NCBI GenBank assembly: GCA_022710025.1
Contig: JAKLHS010000027.1
Span: forward strand, 1-7,750
DNA from: Caldisericota bacterium
Lineage (GTDB): Bacteria; Caldisericota; Caldisericia; Cryosericales; Cryosericaceae
Length of the DNA stretch: 7,750 nucleotides
Reading direction: 5' to 3'
Below are positions 5,997 to 7,750 of this stretch, in pieces. The notes under the pieces are model-generated. The model worked only from the letters and a program-made list of their open reading frames with translations. It ran no database searches and was not told the origin of the DNA. Each line of letters opens with the position of its first letter. The first letter of the stretch is position 1. A program made the position numbers and the translations under genes.

Positions 5997-7400
5997 GTGG
6001 CCAGGCCCCAGGTTCAGTACCGGTGCAGTGAGTGCGGCTACATCAGTGTCTCCAGACTCGGCAAGTGTCCAGAGTGTGGAACATGGGGTTCTCTGGTGGA
6101 GGAACTGCAGGCGCCGGTAACTGTCTCGCGGCTGTCACCCGACAGTGTCGGCTCCGTGACGATTCCTGATGAGGCGGAACTCGTTGTAGATGTCGAAAGC
6201 ATACACGCGGAACAACGGATGAGCGCCGGCATCGGCCCATGGGATGAAGTATTGGGGGGCGGGCTCGTGGCAGGTTCCGCGATCCTGGTCGGCGGAGAAC
6301 CGGGTATCGGGAAGTCGACGCTTGTACTGCAAGCTGCCTCCGCTTTGGGTCGACACGGTCGGATTCTGTACGTGAGCGGGGAAGAGTCAAGGCCCCAGAT
6401 TCTGGGAAGGATCCGTCGTCTGGGTATCGGCCCCGAGAATCTTCTTCTTGCGACGACGAACTCACTCGGCGAGGCGCTGGCGATGGCCGAACGCGCGAGG
6501 CCCGTCGCCGTTGTTCTGGATTCGCTTCAGTCATTCTCTGCTGAGGAAGATTCGTTTGGTTCAGGGACTCCTGCTCAACTGAAGACAACAGCGGTGGCCA
6601 TCGCTGGTTTTGCCAAGAAGACGGGGATATCTGCCATCATCGTGGGCCATGTCACCAAAGATGGATCCATCGCGGGTCCCAAGTATGTGGAGCACTTGGT
6701 GGATGCCGTTCTGTATATGGAAGGCGACCGTTTTGGCGCCTACAGACTGCTGCGGGCGGGGAAAAACCGATATGGTCGAAGCGGGGAGACGGGATTTTTC
6801 GAAATGGGATCATCGGGGCTTATTCCAGTAGCAGATCCGTCGAGCGCATTTGTTTCAGACGTGCATCACCTGCAAGCCGGCTCGATTGTCGTATCAGCTG
6901 TGCAAGGCAGTTTTGCTGTTCTCGTTGAAGTCCAATCGCTGGCAGCCACCAGCTTTTTGCCATCTCCGCGGCGCATAGCCACCGGGCTCGACTATGGCCG
7001 GCTGATGATTGCACTGGCCATTATTGAACGCCGCGCTGGAACAAGCTCTGCTGGCAAGGATATATATGTCAATATTTCGGGTGATTTCTCGGTAGAAGAC
7101 CGAGGCATCGACCTTGCAGTCGGCCTTTCTCTCTACAGCACCATCCGCAATACAGCGATCCGGAACGGTGTCATGCCAATTGCAGAGGTGGGGCTGGCTG
7201 GCGACCTGCGCCCTGTATGCAACCTGCACCGCCGCCTGGAGCTGGGCGCGCGCATGGGATTTCGTGAATTTATCATCAGCGAGAAGAGCCGTGACGATCT
7301 CTCGGATCTGGACGGTCTCATGATCCACAGGAAAACATATATCGCAGAAGCTGTGGAAGTTGGATTCCGAGATTCTGGCGACTCCATCAGGGGTGTCTGA
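5997..7400 (+). CDS. radA: DNA repair protein RadA (Sms)
   Basis: RadA is a hexameric RecA-like ATPase that extends recombination intermediates by branch migration with RecA. The 467 residues are typical in length. The N-terminal C4 zinc finger uses Cys10, 13, 24 and 27. The RecA-like core has Walker A 'GGEPGIGKST' (99-108), Walker B 'VVLDSLQ' (172-178), 'GHVTKDGSIAGPK' (217-229) and the RadA signature as 'KNRYG' (256-260; usually KNRFG). The C-terminal Lon-protease-like domain is present ('DIYVNISGDFSVED', 355-368) but is not expected to be proteolytic in this family. The start is GTG 5997, with GGAGG (5987-5991) 5 nt upstream. It follows lysS after 32 nt with no terminator or strong promoter visible, and its stop TGA shares its A with the ispD ATG. 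The usual Firmicutes neighbour disA is absent. Confidence 0.96.
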   Translation: MARPQVQYRCSECGYISVSRLGKCPECGTWGSLVEELQAPVTVSRLSPDSVGSVTIPDEAELVVDVESIHAEQRMSAGIGPWDEVLGGGLVAGSAILVGGEPGIGKSTLVLQAASALGRHGRILYVSGEESRPQILGRIRRLGIGPENLLLATTNSLGEALAMAERARPVAVVLDSLQSFSAEEDSFGSGTPAQLKTTAVAIAGFAKKTGISAIIVGHVTKDGSIAGPKYVEHLVDAVLYMEGDRFGAYRLLRAGKNRYGRSGETGFFEMGSSGLIPVADPSSAFVSDVHHLQAGSIVVSAVQGSFAVLVEVQSLAATSFLPSPRRIATGLDYGRLMIALAIIERRAGTSSAGKDIYVNISGDFSVEDRGIDLAVGLSLYSTIRNTAIRNGVMPIAEVGLAGDLRPVCNLHRRLELGARMGFREFIISEKSRDDLSDLDGLMIHRKTYIAEAVEVGFRDSGDSIRGV

Positions 7401-7750
7401 TGCCGCACACTGCGTCACGCATTCCGATGATTCATGCGGTGATCGCGGCCGCCGGTAACAGCAGTCGATTTGGAACAAACAAGCTGTTTGTGCCGTTGGC
7501 GGGACGACCCATGCTGTGCACGACGCTGGAAAGCGTATGTAGAGCACCTGTGCATAAACTCGCTGTCGTCTGCAGGCGTCAAGATGAGCAAAAGGTATGG
7601 GCATGTCTCACGGCGTCGCGTTTGCAGAGCAGGGTGCACCCTCTCGTGGGCGCGGGGGGTGCAACACGGGCCGAAAGTGTTGGAAATGGGCTGAAACTGT
7701 TGATTGCGAACGGTGCCGTTGATTCGGACTGGGTTCTTGTGCATGACGCC
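7400..7750 (+). CDS. ispD: 2-C-methyl-D-erythritol 4-phosphate cytidylyltransferase IspD, 5' part (cut by right window edge)
   Basis: IspD joins MEP to CTP, giving CDP-methylerythritol in the non-mevalonate isoprenoid pathway. The window holds the first 117 residues, ending on a codon boundary; the family is about 220-240 long. Visible motifs are the nucleotide-binding loop 'AVIAAAGNSSRFG' (13-25), Lys28 in 'NKLFVPLAGRPML' (27-39), 'GGATRAESVGNGL' (86-98) and 'WVLVHDA' (111-117), which normally continues into the metal-binding 'HDAARP' region. ATG 7400 overlaps the radA stop by 1 nt (TGATG) and has AGGGG at 7389-7393; ATG 7427 has no ribosome site. The loop between Arg23 and Lys28 is shorter than in E. 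coli IspD. A bifunctional IspDF fusion cannot be excluded because the C-terminus is outside the window. Confidence 0.93.
   Translation, partial: MPHTASRIPMIHAVIAAAGNSSRFGTNKLFVPLAGRPMLCTTLESVCRAPVHKLAVVCRRQDEQKVWACLTASRLQSRVHPLVGAGGATRAESVGNGLKLLIANGAVDSDWVLVHDA

Noticed and set aside
6043..6588. 181-codon minus-strand open frame opposite radA
   Set aside because: Arg/Pro/Ser-rich shadow of radA codons with no domain evidence.
7472..7490. Loss of the IspD 'KQ' motif (here Lys-Leu)
   Set aside because: As I recall, 'NKLF' replaces 'PKQY' in many bacterial IspD proteins, and the key Arg and Lys are present.
6894..7604. 236-codon minus-strand open frame opposite radA and ispD
   Set aside because: Antisense to two confident conserved genes, rich in Cys/His/Arg noise, with no motif seen.
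1..7750. A novel defence, mobile or secondary-metabolism system
   Set aside because: Every substantial stretch is accounted for by recognised core genes or the tRNA; no unexplained coding region remains.

Overview
The window is a compact, entirely forward-strand stretch of bacterial core genome. It holds nine protein genes and one tRNA, with almost no spare DNA. Seven protein genes and the tRNA are complete except at the edges: ruvC is cut by the left edge and ispD by the right edge. GC looks mid-50s percent by eye (not counted). Half of the starts that can be read are GTG (dusB, greA, lysS, radA; ATG in ruvA, ruvB, coaX, ispD). Shine-Dalgarno sequences are good, the tRNA carries an encoded CCA, and LysRS is class II. 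The order coaX-dusB-greA-lysS resembles clostridial and other deep-branching Gram-positive-type genomes, but sequence alone does not fix the phylum. I would treat it as an unassigned, possibly uncultured, bacterium.

Layout. (1) 1-1984: ruvC (3' end), ruvA and ruvB, the Holliday-junction branch-migration and resolution machine, tightly coupled (ruvC/ruvA overlap by 17 nt; ruvA-ruvB gap of 3 nt). (2) 1985-2194: the only real intergenic region. It has a good sigma70-type promoter, a small leader hairpin and tRNA-Ser(GCU). No terminator separates the tRNA from the next gene. (3) 2195-5964: coaX (CoA synthesis), dusB (tRNA dihydrouridine), greA (transcript cleavage factor) and lysS (lysyl-tRNA synthetase), joined by overlaps or near-overlaps. 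(4) 5997-7750: radA (recombination and branch-migration ATPase) and the start of ispD (isoprenoid synthesis, MEP pathway), joined by a 1-nt overlap.

How they work together. RuvABC and RadA both process recombination intermediates. GreA rescues backtracked RNA polymerase. DusB, tRNA-Ser and LysRS belong to translation. CoaX and IspD are cofactor and isoprenoid housekeeping enzymes. The likeliest transcription unit starts just upstream of the tRNA and reads through to ispD, giving a tRNA-mRNA polycistron.

I found no mobile element, CRISPR array, toxin-antitoxin pair, riboswitch, intrinsic terminator or novel gene system. The most notable details are a C at position 55 of the tRNA T-loop, a tRNA leading a protein operon, an acidic N-terminal extension on GreA, and a 19-nt near-perfect dyad inside dusB.
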